From positions 62,001 to 126,000 of the forward strand of contig WSXU01000002.1 of assembly GCA_009773455.1 (NCBI GenBank): 64,000 nt of DNA, in the 5' to 3' direction. The notes below the pieces were generated by a model. The model had not been told where the DNA came from, ran no database searches, and worked only from the letters and a program-made list of their open reading frames with translations. Below, one piece after another: positions 52,548-63,500 of the stretch. The stretch comes from Bacteroidota bacterium. Its GTDB lineage: Bacteria > Bacteroidota > Bacteroidia > Bacteroidales > Lentimicrobiaceae. The position numbers were made by a program, and so were the translations under genes. Position 1 is the stretch's first letter; each line of letters opens with the position of its first letter.

Positions 52548-55500
52548 GTGACAAAACGCCTGTTCATTATTGCAATCGGGCTGCTGATTGCCATCCCCTT
52601 AACGTTTGGACAAAAGCCCAAAAAGCAGATGTATACACCTGCATCTCCTGTCCAGGAAAAATACAAAGTTGATACGCGCATTGACAATATGTCGTATTGG
52701 AGAAGGATGGCATCACTCGGACTCGTTCCAGTTGCTCCTGATTATAAAGCCAAGCCGGGGAAATACACCGGAAGCAAGTTAAGTGGACGCAGTGTTGCTA
52801 CCGAAGATTCACCGGATGTACCTGTAACCACAGAAACTTCGACACAAAGCGAAAACTCAATTTTCGTCAATCCCAATAACAATGAGGCATTGCTGCAATC
52901 AAACAATTCAACACCATGGCCTGTTTCAGGAATTTATGGTGCCAATGATTTCCTTTCAACCGATGCCGGAAGCACCTGGGGAGGAAGCGTGCAGGGTGCC
53001 GGCGGAGAAAACAGCGGTGACCCGGCTACAGCCATTGGCCTGAATGGATGGTACTATGTAGGGTATATTCACAGCAGTGGCGGCCAGGGAGTATCTTACT
53101 CAACAGATATGGGTCAGACATGGACACCCGTTCTGGTAGCGCCATCACCAGGGGGTTGGGGGACTCTTCTCGACAAAAACCATATGTGGATTGACAACAG
53201 TCCAAGCAGCGCTTATTCAGGTAATCTTTATGATGCCTGGACAAATTTCGGCGGAAGCAATGATGCGCAGATTGAAATCAGCAGTTCTTCCGATGAGGGT
53301 TTAAGCTGGTCTTCAGCTGTTAACATCAGCAGCGAAGTAAATGCAGGAAGTCATAACCAGGGTGTAAACATCAGTACAGGCCCCAACGGAGAAGTTTATG
53401 TTGCCTGGGCTATTTACGATGGCTGGCCAACCGATGAAACAGCCATTGGCATGGCAAAATCGCTTGACGGAGGTGCTACATGGCAACCTTCAACCAGGAT
53501 TATCAGTGACACCAGGGGAATCCGCACGAGTGGCACAGGAAAATCCATGCGTGTAAATTCATTCCCTTCGATGACCGTTGATATCAGTAATGGGGCCAAC
53601 CGTGGAACCATTTACATTACCTGGGCCAACATCGGTACTCCCGGCATTAATACAGGTAGTGATATTGATGTTTATATGATCAAATCAGCCGATCAGGGAG
53701 CTACATGGTCAACACCGGTGAAGGTGAATCAGGATGCTGCCGGACTGGGCAAACAGCATTATTTCCCATGGATCACCTGTGATCCTGCCAATGGTAATCT
53801 GAGCATCATTTATTACGACGACCGCAATGTTTCATCCAGTGAGTGTGAAGTCTATGTATCCACTTCTACTGATGGAGGCTTTACCTGGGAAGATATGAAA
53901 GTGAGCGATGTATCTTTCACACCAACATCCATTCCCGGACTTGCTGACAGTTACTTCGGTGATTATCTGGCAATTTCGGCCAATAACCGCTGGGTGTATC
54001 CTGCCTGGACCGATAACAGAAATGGTTATGCGATGACATACGTATCACCATTTCAGGCCGGACCTCCACCCGATCAGCCATGGATTATTCACAATGCACA
54101 TGTAATCAATGATGCCACCGGTAACAATAACGGGCTGGTCGATTTCGGAGAAAGCCTTCAGTTCAATGTTACCATGGAAAATATAGGTGATCAGCCTGCT
54201 TCAGCTGTTGATGTGGTGCTTTCCACTGAATCATCGTTTGTAACCATTACTGACAATACTGAGCCTTTCGGTGATTTCACTGTTGGTGAGATTAAAACCA
54301 TCCCTTCTGCATTTGCAATACAGATAAGTTCTGAGATCCCCGACGGAGAGGCACTTGTCTTCACCCTGACTGCCACTGATGCTGATGACAGCACCTTTGT
54401 AAGCAACTTTATGGTGGAAGCACATGCTCCGGCCCTGCAGGCAGGAAGCGTCAGTATCAATGATGCCACCGGTAACGGTAATGGGCGCCTTGATCCGGGT
54501 GAAAGTGCCATTCTGAGCATTTCAACTTTCAATCCCGGCGATTATAATGCAGATAATACCACCGCACAATTGAATTCGCCCAGCCAGTTTATTACCATTA
54601 CCAATCCGAATGTAACGCTTGGTAACATACTTCCGGGACAGGCCAATGCTGTCAGTGCCCAGTTTGACATTCAGGTTGCCCCTGAAACACCGGTTGGTCA
54701 CTCTGCGACTTTCAACTATACAGCTGTTTCACAATCGCTTACCGCATCAAAAACATTCGGAATTCCTGTCGGACTTATCCTTGAAGACTGGGAAAGTGGC
54801 GGATACACCAACTTTGAATGGGAGTTTACAGGAACCTCTCCATGGAACATTGCGACCGACCAGGTATATGAAGGCGTAAACAGTTCTAAATCAGGCGTTA
54901 TCAGTGATTATGAAACCAGTGAAATGTTTGTTACTTACAATGTAATGAACGAGGATTCCATTTCTTTCTACTGGAAGGTTTCATCGGAAAGCACCTATGA
55001 TTATCTGAGGTTTTACATTGATAACCAGATGCTTGATCAGATTTCAGGAGAAGTAGACTGGACCAGGGTCGTATTCGCTGTAACACCAGGTGAACACAGC
55101 CTGAGGTGGAACTACAGCAAGGATGTTTCACTCAGCGTTGGAGATGATGCCGGATGGGTTGATTTTATTGTATTCCCTGCTCCTTTGCAGACGACTGCTT
55201 ATGCAGGCCCCGATGCAGGTTCCTGCGAAGGCACTTCAGTCCTGATCAGCGGAAATGCGACCAATTATGGTTCAGTGGCCTGGACTACCTCAGGTGACGG
55301 AAGTTTTGAAAACACCGGAGCACTTTCCACTTTCTACACACCGGGTGCTAATGACCTCACCAACGGAAATGTTGTGCTCACATTAACTGTAAATGGACTT
55401 GACGGCCAGATCCTGGCGGATAACATGATCCTCAGTATTGTTGCTCCAGCTACCGTTTCGGCCGGTGCCGATGTGGTTGCCTGCAGTAATACAGAAGGAA

Positions 55501-56477
55501 TTGAACTGACGGGTACCGGAACAGGGTATTCTTCTGTGGAATGGATAACATCAGGAACAGGAACATTTGACAATCCCGGTTCGCTGACAGCTGTTTATTT
55601 GCCATCTGCGGAAGATATTACCGGTGGGACGGTAACACTTACCCTTACCGGAATATCACCGGCTCCATGTTTTGATGCCACCGATGCCATCCTGGTTCAG
55701 TTCACCCAGGCACCTTCAGCCAGCCTGAGCGGCAATGCTGAAATCTGCAGCGGAACTGAATTAACCATCAGTGTTGAACTGACAGGTACTGCACCATGGA
55801 ATCTTGAAATTAACAATGGCGTAGGCTTACTTACAGCAACAGAAACCCCTTTCAGTTTCCAGGTTTCCCCGACATCCAATTCAGTATATCAGATCCTTAC
55901 TGTAAGTGATGCTTCAAATTGCCAATCGGCCGGACAGGGGGAATATCCTGTTACTACTTTACCAGCACCGCAAATCAGTCTGGTGTCTGATACTTCAGCC
56001 TGTGCGAACCATACTGTTGTGTTGACGGCCAATACTACCGGGGATGTTGATTTCCTCTGGATGCCCGGTGGATCGGTCAATCAGAGCATATCTATTGACT
56101 CTCTTCATTTCGGACTTGGTGTTCATACCTGGACAGTTACAGCTACCGGAACCAATGGTTGTTCAACTGTAGCTTCTACCAATCTGACTTTTGTCGATTG
56201 TACCGGCATCAATGAAGCCGGCAACTCAATGGTCAGTATTTATCCGAATCCTTCAGCCGGACAGTTCAGCCTGATTACCTCAAAAGAGATCACCGGAACA
56301 TACAGGCTCGAAATTCTGGATGCAACAAATAAAACTGCTTACTCACAAAGCAGCGTTGAATTGGGACAGGGCAAGAAAGTGAACATCAATGCCAGCCATC
56401 TGACTGAGGGTATTTATCTGATTCAGCTCACCGGCACTTCAGCAACCTATTCTACCAAACTGATCATCAGGAAATAA
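52548..56477 (+). CDS. T9SS-exported Asp-box beta-propeller protein (sialidase-like)
   Basis: A 1309-residue secreted protein that starts at GTG (52548); signal peptide ends 'PLTFG' before Gln22. Residues about 130-500 form a propeller with six Asp-boxes of the SxDxGxTW type at 137-144, 185-192, 247-254, 305-312, 380-387 and 440-447. The sialidase 'FRIP' arginine motif is not found, so hydrolysis of sialic acid is unproven; it may only bind. CARDB-like domains (about 510-740), a MAM-like domain (744-880, close kin of the one in the upstream peptidase), PKD/Ig-like repeats with 'CxGT..' starts (about 880-1120) and a T9SS sorting domain (about 1225-1309) follow. Gap of 44 bases to the upstream peptidase gene suggests an operon. 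Confidence 0.85.
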   Translation: MTKRLFIIAIGLLIAIPLTFGQKPKKQMYTPASPVQEKYKVDTRIDNMSYWRRMASLGLVPVAPDYKAKPGKYTGSKLSGRSVATEDSPDVPVTTETSTQSENSIFVNPNNNEALLQSNNSTPWPVSGIYGANDFLSTDAGSTWGGSVQGAGGENSGDPATAIGLNGWYYVGYIHSSGGQGVSYSTDMGQTWTPVLVAPSPGGWGTLLDKNHMWIDNSPSSAYSGNLYDAWTNFGGSNDAQIEISSSSDEGLSWSSAVNISSEVNAGSHNQGVNISTGPNGEVYVAWAIYDGWPTDETAIGMAKSLDGGATWQPSTRIISDTRGIRTSGTGKSMRVNSFPSMTVDISNGANRGTIYITWANIGTPGINTGSDIDVYMIKSADQGATWSTPVKVNQDAAGLGKQHYFPWITCDPANGNLSIIYYDDRNVSSSECEVYVSTSTDGGFTWEDMKVSDVSFTPTSIPGLADSYFGDYLAISANNRWVYPAWTDNRNGYAMTYVSPFQAGPPPDQPWIIHNAHVINDATGNNNGLVDFGESLQFNVTMENIGDQPASAVDVVLSTESSFVTITDNTEPFGDFTVGEIKTIPSAFAIQISSEIPDGEALVFTLTATDADDSTFVSNFMVEAHAPALQAGSVSINDATGNGNGRLDPGESAILSISTFNPGDYNADNTTAQLNSPSQFITITNPNVTLGNILPGQANAVSAQFDIQVAPETPVGHSATFNYTAVSQSLTASKTFGIPVGLILEDWESGGYTNFEWEFTGTSPWNIATDQVYEGVNSSKSGVISDYETSEMFVTYNVMNEDSISFYWKVSSESTYDYLRFYIDNQMLDQISGEVDWTRVVFAVTPGEHSLRWNYSKDVSLSVGDDAGWVDFIVFPAPLQTTAYAGPDAGSCEGTSVLISGNATNYGSVAWTTSGDGSFENTGALSTFYTPGANDLTNGNVVLTLTVNGLDGQILADNMILSIVAPATVSAGADVVACSNTEGIELTGTGTGYSSVEWITSGTGTFDNPGSLTAVYLPSAEDITGGTVTLTLTGISPAPCFDATDAILVQFTQAPSASLSGNAEICSGTELTISVELTGTAPWNLEINNGVGLLTATETPFSFQVSPTSNSVYQILTVSDASNCQSAGQGEYPVTTLPAPQISLVSDTSACANHTVVLTANTTGDVDFLWMPGGSVNQSISIDSLHFGLGVHTWTVTATGTNGCSTVASTNLTFVDCTGINEAGNSMVSIYPNPSAGQFSLITSKEITGTYRLEILDATNKTAYSQSSVELGQGKKVNINASHLTEGIYLIQLTGTSATYSTKLIIRK

Positions 56478-56498
56478 TACCGAGTTTAAACCGGTATA

Positions 56499-56530
56499 AA
56501 AAAGAGAGACAAAAAATTGTCTCTCTTTTT
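56499..56530 (+). terminator. Intrinsic terminator
   Basis: 14-base-pair stem AAAAAGAGAGACAA / TTGTCTCTCTTTTT around AAAA, 21 bases after the stop at 56477; ends the two-gene unit 49057-56477. Confidence 0.9.
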
Positions 56531-56593
56531 TATTTATACTGCTTACAAATTGAAGAAAAAGTGATCAATCTGTCAGACGTATTCAATTTTATT

Positions 56594-56601
56594 TACTTTT
56601 G
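56594..56601 (+). promoter_or_regulatory. Bacteroidota -7 box (TACTTTTG)
   Basis: Exact TAnnTTTG match 79 bases before the ATG at 56680. Confidence 0.65.
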
Positions 56602-56679
56602 CTGAGTCTATAAGTCAATTCACAATCAACGTATTGTACGCCTGATCTTAATGTCATTTCTTCACCAACAAACAACAAC

Positions 56680-59600
56680 ATGAAAACAACTTTACCAGGT
56701 TTCTCGAAGACCTGCAGCGGCATTGGCAAAATGTTACTGGCTATTGTGCTGACCCTTACGATCGGTGCTTCTTATGCTGCTGAGCAAAACTACACCGACA
56801 GCTGGGGCAAACAGGGATTAAGCCTCAACCGACAGGGAACTGAAGGATTAAATCTAAATTTCTCCATTCAGCATTTCAACTTTTCAGATGTTGACATCAA
56901 TGGGGAAATAATGACTACGGTTGAATTTTCCGAATCGTTTCTTCCGAATGAAACCGGTGCGCCTAACCTTCCTGGTTTAAGCCGCAACATTGCAGTTCCC
57001 AACGGAGCAACGCCGGTAGTGGAGATTGTAAACATGAGGACTGAGCACTTCAGCAATATGGAGATCGCTCCTTCTCCCCGCATTCCCCTTGATACGGAAA
57101 GGGGTCCGCTCTCTTATAGCAAGAATCCTGAAATCTATTCAAGAAACGCATTTTATCCTGCACAGCCTGTAATGCTGGGTGAGATGAGAAAAATGCGCGG
57201 AGTTGATGTTTGCATGCTCAACATCCAGCCATACCAGTATAATCCGGTTACAAAGGAATTGATTGTTTACCGTGATATTGAAATCAACATCCGTTTTGAA
57301 GGTGGAAATGGTACATTTGGTGAAGATCGTTACCGCAACCGTTGGTGGGATCCTATTATGGAAGACGCTATTTTCAATTTCGGTTCACTTCCAAAAATAG
57401 ACTATGAGCAAAAAGCTGCCAACAATACACGATCAACAGGCTATGAATATCTGATCATTGTACCGAACGACCCTATTTTCTCTCAATGGGGAGATTCCAT
57501 CAAGAAATTCCGCAATGAGGAAGGAATTTATACCGGTGTGGTAAAACTCTCGGATATCGGCACCAGTGTTTCAGCAACCATGCTCGAAACCTACATCAAC
57601 AATGCCTACACTACCTGGGATATTCCACCGGTTGCCGTTCTTCTGCTCGGCGATTTTGGCCAGGCCAGTGCCAACAGCAACTCTATCACATCACCCATCT
57701 GGGACAGCTATTGCGTTTCTGACAATATATATGCCGATACCGACAACGACGATATGCCTGAGATTATTTTCGCACGCATTACTGCACAGAATGCCGCACA
57801 GCTTGAATCCATGGTTGGCCGTTTCCTGAAATATGAAAGGCGTCCGCCAACAAGTCCGGGCTTTTATGCCAACCCGATAACGGCTCTTGGCTGGCAAACC
57901 GAACGCTGGTTCCAGATTTGCTCAGAGACGGTTGGTGGTTTCTGGAAAAACGTACTCGGTAAAACTCCTGTCCGGATCAATGAAATATATGATGGCACTC
58001 CAGGCAGCACCTGGTCTACTGCCCAGAACACCAGCACCGTAGTCGGAGTGTTCGGCCCCAGCGGGCTTGGCTATATTCCTGCACAACCCAGCACCCTTGG
58101 TGGCTGGAGCGGAGGAAATGCCACTATGATTAACAATGCCTTAAATTCAGGTTCGTTTATGCTGATGCACCGCGACCATGGCATGGAAACCGGATGGGGG
58201 GAACCTTCATATACCAACAGCAGCATCAACGGACTTACCAATACTGATCTTTCATTCATTCTCTCGATAAACTGCCTTACCGGTAAGTACAATCACGGAA
58301 GTGAATGTTTCACTGAGAAGTTCCACCGTTATACCTTTAACAACCAACCAGCAGGTGCCCTGGGACTTATTGCTGCTTCAGAGACATCTTACTCATTTGT
58401 TAACGATACCTATGTATGGGGTATGATGGACAATATGTGGCCTAATTTTATGCCTCAATACGGATCAACTCCGGAATCAAGGGGGATACTCCCGGCTTTC
58501 GGCAACGCCGCCGGCAAATATTTCCTGCAGCAGTCGAGCTGGCCTTATAATACAGGCAACAAGGAAGTCACCTACCACCTCTTCCATATGCATGGTGATG
58601 CTTTCCTGAAGGTCTGCACAGAAGTTCCGCAGAATATTGCCGCTACCTATAATAATTATATCTATGAGAATGAGACCAGTTTTACAATCACAGCTTCTCC
58701 CAACTCATTGATTTGCCTTAGTTCAAACGGCGCTATTCTTGGAACCGGCGTTACCGGGTTTGAGAATACCATTGACATAACCATTCCGCCAATGATGGCC
58801 GGATCCCGTATCAAGGTTACCATAACCCGTCCGAACTGCAACCGTTATGAGGGTTGGGTTGATGTAATTCCTATGGTTACTGCCGCTGCAGCCGGTGAAG
58901 ATGCAACCATCTGCGAAGGCTCAGTACATCAGCTTGCCGGCCAGGCCAACAATTTTACCAGCCTCTTATGGGCAAGCAGTGGAACAGGATCGTTCAACGA
59001 TGCCACCATCCTTAATCCGGTTTACACTCCCAGTACCCAGGATGTTATGCAGGGCGCTGTTGTTTTATCCCTGACAGCTTCAAATCCTGCTGCCAATGAT
59101 TCAACCGATTACCTGACCCTTTCGCTCAGGGCTGCACCGGTTGTTTATGCAGGAGATGCTACAGACATCTGTGCCGGAGGAAGTTTTTCAGCAAGTGCGG
59201 CCACAGCCTCCAATTATACTGTAATGGAATGGGTTTCTTCAGGAACCGGAACATTTGATGATCCGGCATCACTTACCCCCAGATACACACCAGGCCCGGA
59301 GGATATTACTGCAGGTAGTGTAAGCCTGACTCTGCGCGCCTGGAACGACATCTGCGAACCGGTTGAATCTACAGTAAACATTTCGATCAGACCCTTACCT
59401 GAGCCAGCAATTTCAGGACTAAACAGCGTTTGTCTGAACCAGTCCGGAAACCAGTATATAGCAGCCGGCAACGTTAATATTTACCAGTGGGAAATTGCCG
59501 GCGGCACCATTACCGAAGGGCAGAATTCAGCAACTGCAACTGTAACCTGGGATGTTGCCGGTGAAGGCAGCATGGTACTCACAGAAACCAATGAGTACGG

Positions 59601-60393
59601 ATGTTCACAGAGCACCCAGTTCCCGGTTACTGTTCATCCGCTGCCAATCCCGGCCATAGAGGGAGAAGCCCACGTTTGTGCCAACAGCCAGCAGGTAATT
59701 TATACCACAGCTCAGGTTGAAGGAGATGTTTATGAATGGGAGGTTACCGGAGGAGAAGTGGTTGCCGGAGCCGGCACCAATGCTGTAACTGTTAACTGGG
59801 AAGGCAACGGACAGGGTCAGCTTTCGCTGATTCAGACTAACAGCACAACGACCTGTACCGGAAATGCCGGATATAATGTAGCCATCAATTCACCCGTGAT
59901 TTCACTTGGCAACGACACCACCATTTGCATCACCCATCTTCTTAACCTTAATGTTGACGGCACTTATGCCTCTTATAACTGGTCGGATGGCAGCAGCAAC
60001 AGCAGCCTGATGATCAACGCAGCGGCGCAGGGAGTCAATTCGACAAACTACACATTGACTGTTAGTGATGAAAATGGTTGTGAAGGAAGTTCGACCATTC
60101 AGGTCACAGTTGATGCCTGTGCCGGAATCAATGAAAATTCAGCAGTGACCAGTATTAGCCTGTTCCCGAACCCGACCACCGGAGAATTTTCCCTTGAAAT
60201 TATCAATGCAGACAACGGAAAAGCTACCATCAGTATCTCTAATGCAACCGGCAAGGTTATATATACCGACAAGATTATGCTGAACAATGGTTCCTATTCA
60301 GAAAAAATAAGCCTGAATATTGAAAGCGGAATTTACCTTCTGAAAGTTGAAACGCTCAATGGCACCGCCATTCAGAAACTTGTAATCAGGTAA
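56680..60393 (+). CDS. Gingipain-like C25 cysteine peptidase, T9SS cargo (second)
   Basis: A 1237-residue secreted peptidase. The signal peptide core is 'MLLAIVLTLTIGASYAA', followed by Glu-Gln. Propeptide to about 245 (with 'AVPNGATPVVEIVN' and 'RDIEINIRFEGG'), then the C25 domain (about 250-640) starting 'YEYLIIVPNDPIF'. Catalytic His500 in 'HRDHGMETG' and Cys532 in 'LSINCLTGKY' form the dyad. An Ig-like domain (about 650-730), two PKD-like repeats (about 735-915, 'ICEGSVHQLAG', 'ICAGGSFSASA'), further PKD-like domains (to about 1080) and a T9SS sorting domain (about 1160-1237, 'LFPNPTTGEF') follow. It diverges strongly from the first C25 peptidase, so it is not a recent duplicate of the catalytic part. 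Confidence 0.9.
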   Translation: MKTTLPGFSKTCSGIGKMLLAIVLTLTIGASYAAEQNYTDSWGKQGLSLNRQGTEGLNLNFSIQHFNFSDVDINGEIMTTVEFSESFLPNETGAPNLPGLSRNIAVPNGATPVVEIVNMRTEHFSNMEIAPSPRIPLDTERGPLSYSKNPEIYSRNAFYPAQPVMLGEMRKMRGVDVCMLNIQPYQYNPVTKELIVYRDIEINIRFEGGNGTFGEDRYRNRWWDPIMEDAIFNFGSLPKIDYEQKAANNTRSTGYEYLIIVPNDPIFSQWGDSIKKFRNEEGIYTGVVKLSDIGTSVSATMLETYINNAYTTWDIPPVAVLLLGDFGQASANSNSITSPIWDSYCVSDNIYADTDNDDMPEIIFARITAQNAAQLESMVGRFLKYERRPPTSPGFYANPITALGWQTERWFQICSETVGGFWKNVLGKTPVRINEIYDGTPGSTWSTAQNTSTVVGVFGPSGLGYIPAQPSTLGGWSGGNATMINNALNSGSFMLMHRDHGMETGWGEPSYTNSSINGLTNTDLSFILSINCLTGKYNHGSECFTEKFHRYTFNNQPAGALGLIAASETSYSFVNDTYVWGMMDNMWPNFMPQYGSTPESRGILPAFGNAAGKYFLQQSSWPYNTGNKEVTYHLFHMHGDAFLKVCTEVPQNIAATYNNYIYENETSFTITASPNSLICLSSNGAILGTGVTGFENTIDITIPPMMAGSRIKVTITRPNCNRYEGWVDVIPMVTAAAAGEDATICEGSVHQLAGQANNFTSLLWASSGTGSFNDATILNPVYTPSTQDVMQGAVVLSLTASNPAANDSTDYLTLSLRAAPVVYAGDATDICAGGSFSASAATASNYTVMEWVSSGTGTFDDPASLTPRYTPGPEDITAGSVSLTLRAWNDICEPVESTVNISIRPLPEPAISGLNSVCLNQSGNQYIAAGNVNIYQWEIAGGTITEGQNSATATVTWDVAGEGSMVLTETNEYGCSQSTQFPVTVHPLPIPAIEGEAHVCANSQQVIYTTAQVEGDVYEWEVTGGEVVAGAGTNAVTVNWEGNGQGQLSLIQTNSTTTCTGNAGYNVAINSPVISLGNDTTICITHLLNLNVDGTYASYNWSDGSSNSSLMINAAAQGVNSTNYTLTVSDENGCEGSSTIQVTVDACAGINENSAVTSISLFPNPTTGEFSLEIINADNGKATISISNATGKVIYTDKIMLNNGSYSEKISLNIESGIYLLKVETLNGTAIQKLVIR

Positions 60394-60415
60394 ACCGGAT
60401 TAACTGACCCAGCTT

Positions 60416-60447
60416 AAAGCCCGCCTTAATACAGGCGGGCTTTTTTT
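60416..60447 (+). terminator. Intrinsic terminator
   Basis: AAAGCCCGCC / GGCGGGCTTT stem of ten pairs, loop TTAATACA, then a T-run, 23 bases after the stop. Confidence 0.9.
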
Positions 60448-60544
60448 ACAGTTACACCGTATTACAAAATCACTCCCGAATTATTAAACTATATCAAAGT
60501 AATTATTATTTTCACGGTCCGGTATAAATAAACCTCCCCCATTC

Positions 60545-63500
60545 ATGAAAAAACTGTTCATTACGCTGGCTTTTTCAGGGCTGATTGCCTTCAATCCGTT
60601 TTTATACAGTTATGGCCAAAAGCCATTGACAAACTCCGGTAATCCGGAACTTACACCGATGAGCAGCTATGATTCGCTCAGGTTGTCGCAGCTTCCTTTG
60701 TTGAAATTGCCTGAGGAAGCCACCCGGCGTTTGCTACCCTACACTGTTGATAATTCCGGGAAACCCTGGTTCAGGCCCCTGATAGCCCAGGTCGGACTTG
60801 AGTGCGGACAGGCCAGCAGCATTGGGGTTGTTTTTACCTATGAAATGAATTACGCTAGAAATGTACCGGGCAATCTTCCTGAAAATCAATATGCCACGCA
60901 TTTTGCCTATGACTTTGTTAACAATGGAGGTGATGCCGGTGTGAGCTTCTTTGAGACTTTCGAAATACTGAAGCAGGCCGGCAACCCGACAGTAGCAGAC
61001 TATGGCGGCATGGCAACCGGTGGCGCAACACACTGGATGAACGGATATGACCTTTACTATAACGCCATGCATAACCGGATCAACGAGGTTCTTTCTATCC
61101 GGGTAAACACCACAGAAGGATTACAGACACTGAAAAACTGGATTTATGATCACGGGAATGGTTCGACTGCCGGTGGATTGGGCTGCTTTTATGCTGAATT
61201 TACCCATCCGGCGGCATATTTACCCGAAGGAACCCCTGAAGCAGGAAAACATGTGATTTACGCCTGGGGCAATTCTGCAAACCATGCTATGTCGATCGTA
61301 GGATATAACGATTCCATACGCTGGGATTACAACAACGACGGACAATATACCAACAATATAGATATCAATTCTGACGGACTAGTTGACATGCGTGACTGGG
61401 AAATCGGCGGTTTCAAGATGGCCAATACCTATGGTTCCATCAGTGGCTGGGGTGACAATGGTTTTTCTTACATGATGTACAAATCGGTGGCGGATCAGTT
61501 TCAGCAGGGTGGTATCTGGAACAATACTGTTGTGGTTGCAGATGTGCGCGACAATCATGAACCCCAGCTTACAGCCAGGGTGAGTATTTCCTATCCATGC
61601 CGCGACCTGCTCAGGGTGATGGCCGGTGTTTCATCCGATCCGGAAGCAACTGAACCTGAACATATTCTGCATTATCCGATTTTTGATTTCCAGGGCGGAT
61701 GTAACCCGATGCAGGGATCATCCGGCCCTCAGGACATCGAGTTCGGACTCGATCTGAACTTATTGCTTCAATATATTAATCCGGGCGAAGAAGCAAAGTT
61801 CTTTATTCTTGTTCAGGAGAACGACCCCCTTGGATCACAGACCGGCACACTCGAAAGTTTTGCATTGATCGACTATACCAGTGGTGGTATGGTCATCAAC
61901 AGCCAGGTGAATGAACTTCCCCTTGTCAACGACAACATCACCATGATCGGGGTGAATGCCACCATTGATTTCGATCCTGTACTGATTACTACCGGGAACC
62001 TTCCTCCTTTGCAGCTTTACAGCAATTATTCCTGCACCCTGGAGGCATCGGGTGGAACAGCCCCTTACCGCTGGTCACTTGTGGAGGATTATGCCCGTTT
62101 CGATTCGACCTCGGTAATGCCACAGATTACAGCACAACTGCTTCAACTATCTTCCAACAGCAACGGAAAGGCAAAAGTTGAACTCCCGTTCTCATTTCCA
62201 TATTTCGGTCAAAACTTCACAGAAGTATATGCGACTTCAGACGGGTACCTGATGTTTGAAAATTCTTTGCTCCCCTGGCCATATTATATCGAAGGGCGGA
62301 CCTATTTTATTCAGACCCCGATGATTGCCCCATCTATGTCGAATCCTTTTCTGGTGGATGCCGGACAGGGAGATGGTGTATGGTATGAGGAAGGTGCCGG
62401 TTATGTTACATTCCGTTGGAAGTTAAGCGTAAGCGGATCATCCGGGTCAACTTTCAACGCCACAGCCAGGCTATACAACAATGGAAGAATAGAAATCAAT
62501 TACGGCACCTGCAATGTTCCTTCGTACATTGAAAGGTATGCCGGTATTTCAGCAGGCGATGGAGAAAACTATGAAATCATGACCTATGACCCTGATTTCT
62601 CTCCGACAACCGATCAACTGGTCAGGTTTACCCCGGCTACCTATCACCAGGGAATTACATTATCGACAGAAGGAGTTCTCTCCGGACAAACCAATGAACT
62701 GTTCGATAACCTGCCTGTAACCGCCTGTGTTACCGACAAAAACAATATGAAGGATTATAAAACACTGTATCTGAATACCGAAGGCCTGATGATGGAATAT
62801 GAAATCCTGGCCGAAGGAGATGACATCATTGGGTTTGGTGAAGAGTGTTTTATGACGCTACATCTTACCAATCTCAACAGTTTTGCTGTCGGAGCGACCA
62901 ACTTTACCCTTAACTCCTTTGATCCTTATTTCGGAATAATTAACAGCCAGGTTTCACTTTCAGGAATCCAGCCGGGGGAAACAATCACGATTGACAGCGC
63001 TTTCAGGTTCGTTGCGGATGAATTGGTTCCCAACGCCCATGAGGCTTCATTCATCCTCAATGGCACAGCTGCTGAAGGCAACTGGACCCGGGCACTGACG
63101 CTTACAGCATGGCGCGCTGAGACTGAAATAGCATCAGCCCTGGTGATTGACGGGAACAATGGCATACTGGAACCGGGTGAAACAGCCCAGCTGGCCATCA
63201 AACTGAAGAATACCGGTGGTGCCGGTCTTACCAATGCCACTGCCGTAATTTCATCATGGGATCCGTATCTGACCATTACCACCAACAGTGGGTCTAAAGA
63301 TACCCTGAATCCGGAAGAAATCTGGCCTCTGGTGTTCGAAGTAAGCCTTGCACCGGAAACTCCTTTATATCATCTTATCGAAATCAATCTGGAGGTAACC
63401 GGTGATCATCAGTTCAGCTACCTGAAAACCATCCCTTTCTTTACCGGAATCCTTGTTGAGAATTTTGAAAACGGAAACTTCACCACGTTTGACTGGGAAA

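Noticed and set aside
52548-56477. Calling this gene a true sialidase
   Set aside because: Six Asp-boxes are present, but the FRIP motif and a convincing arginine triad were not found.
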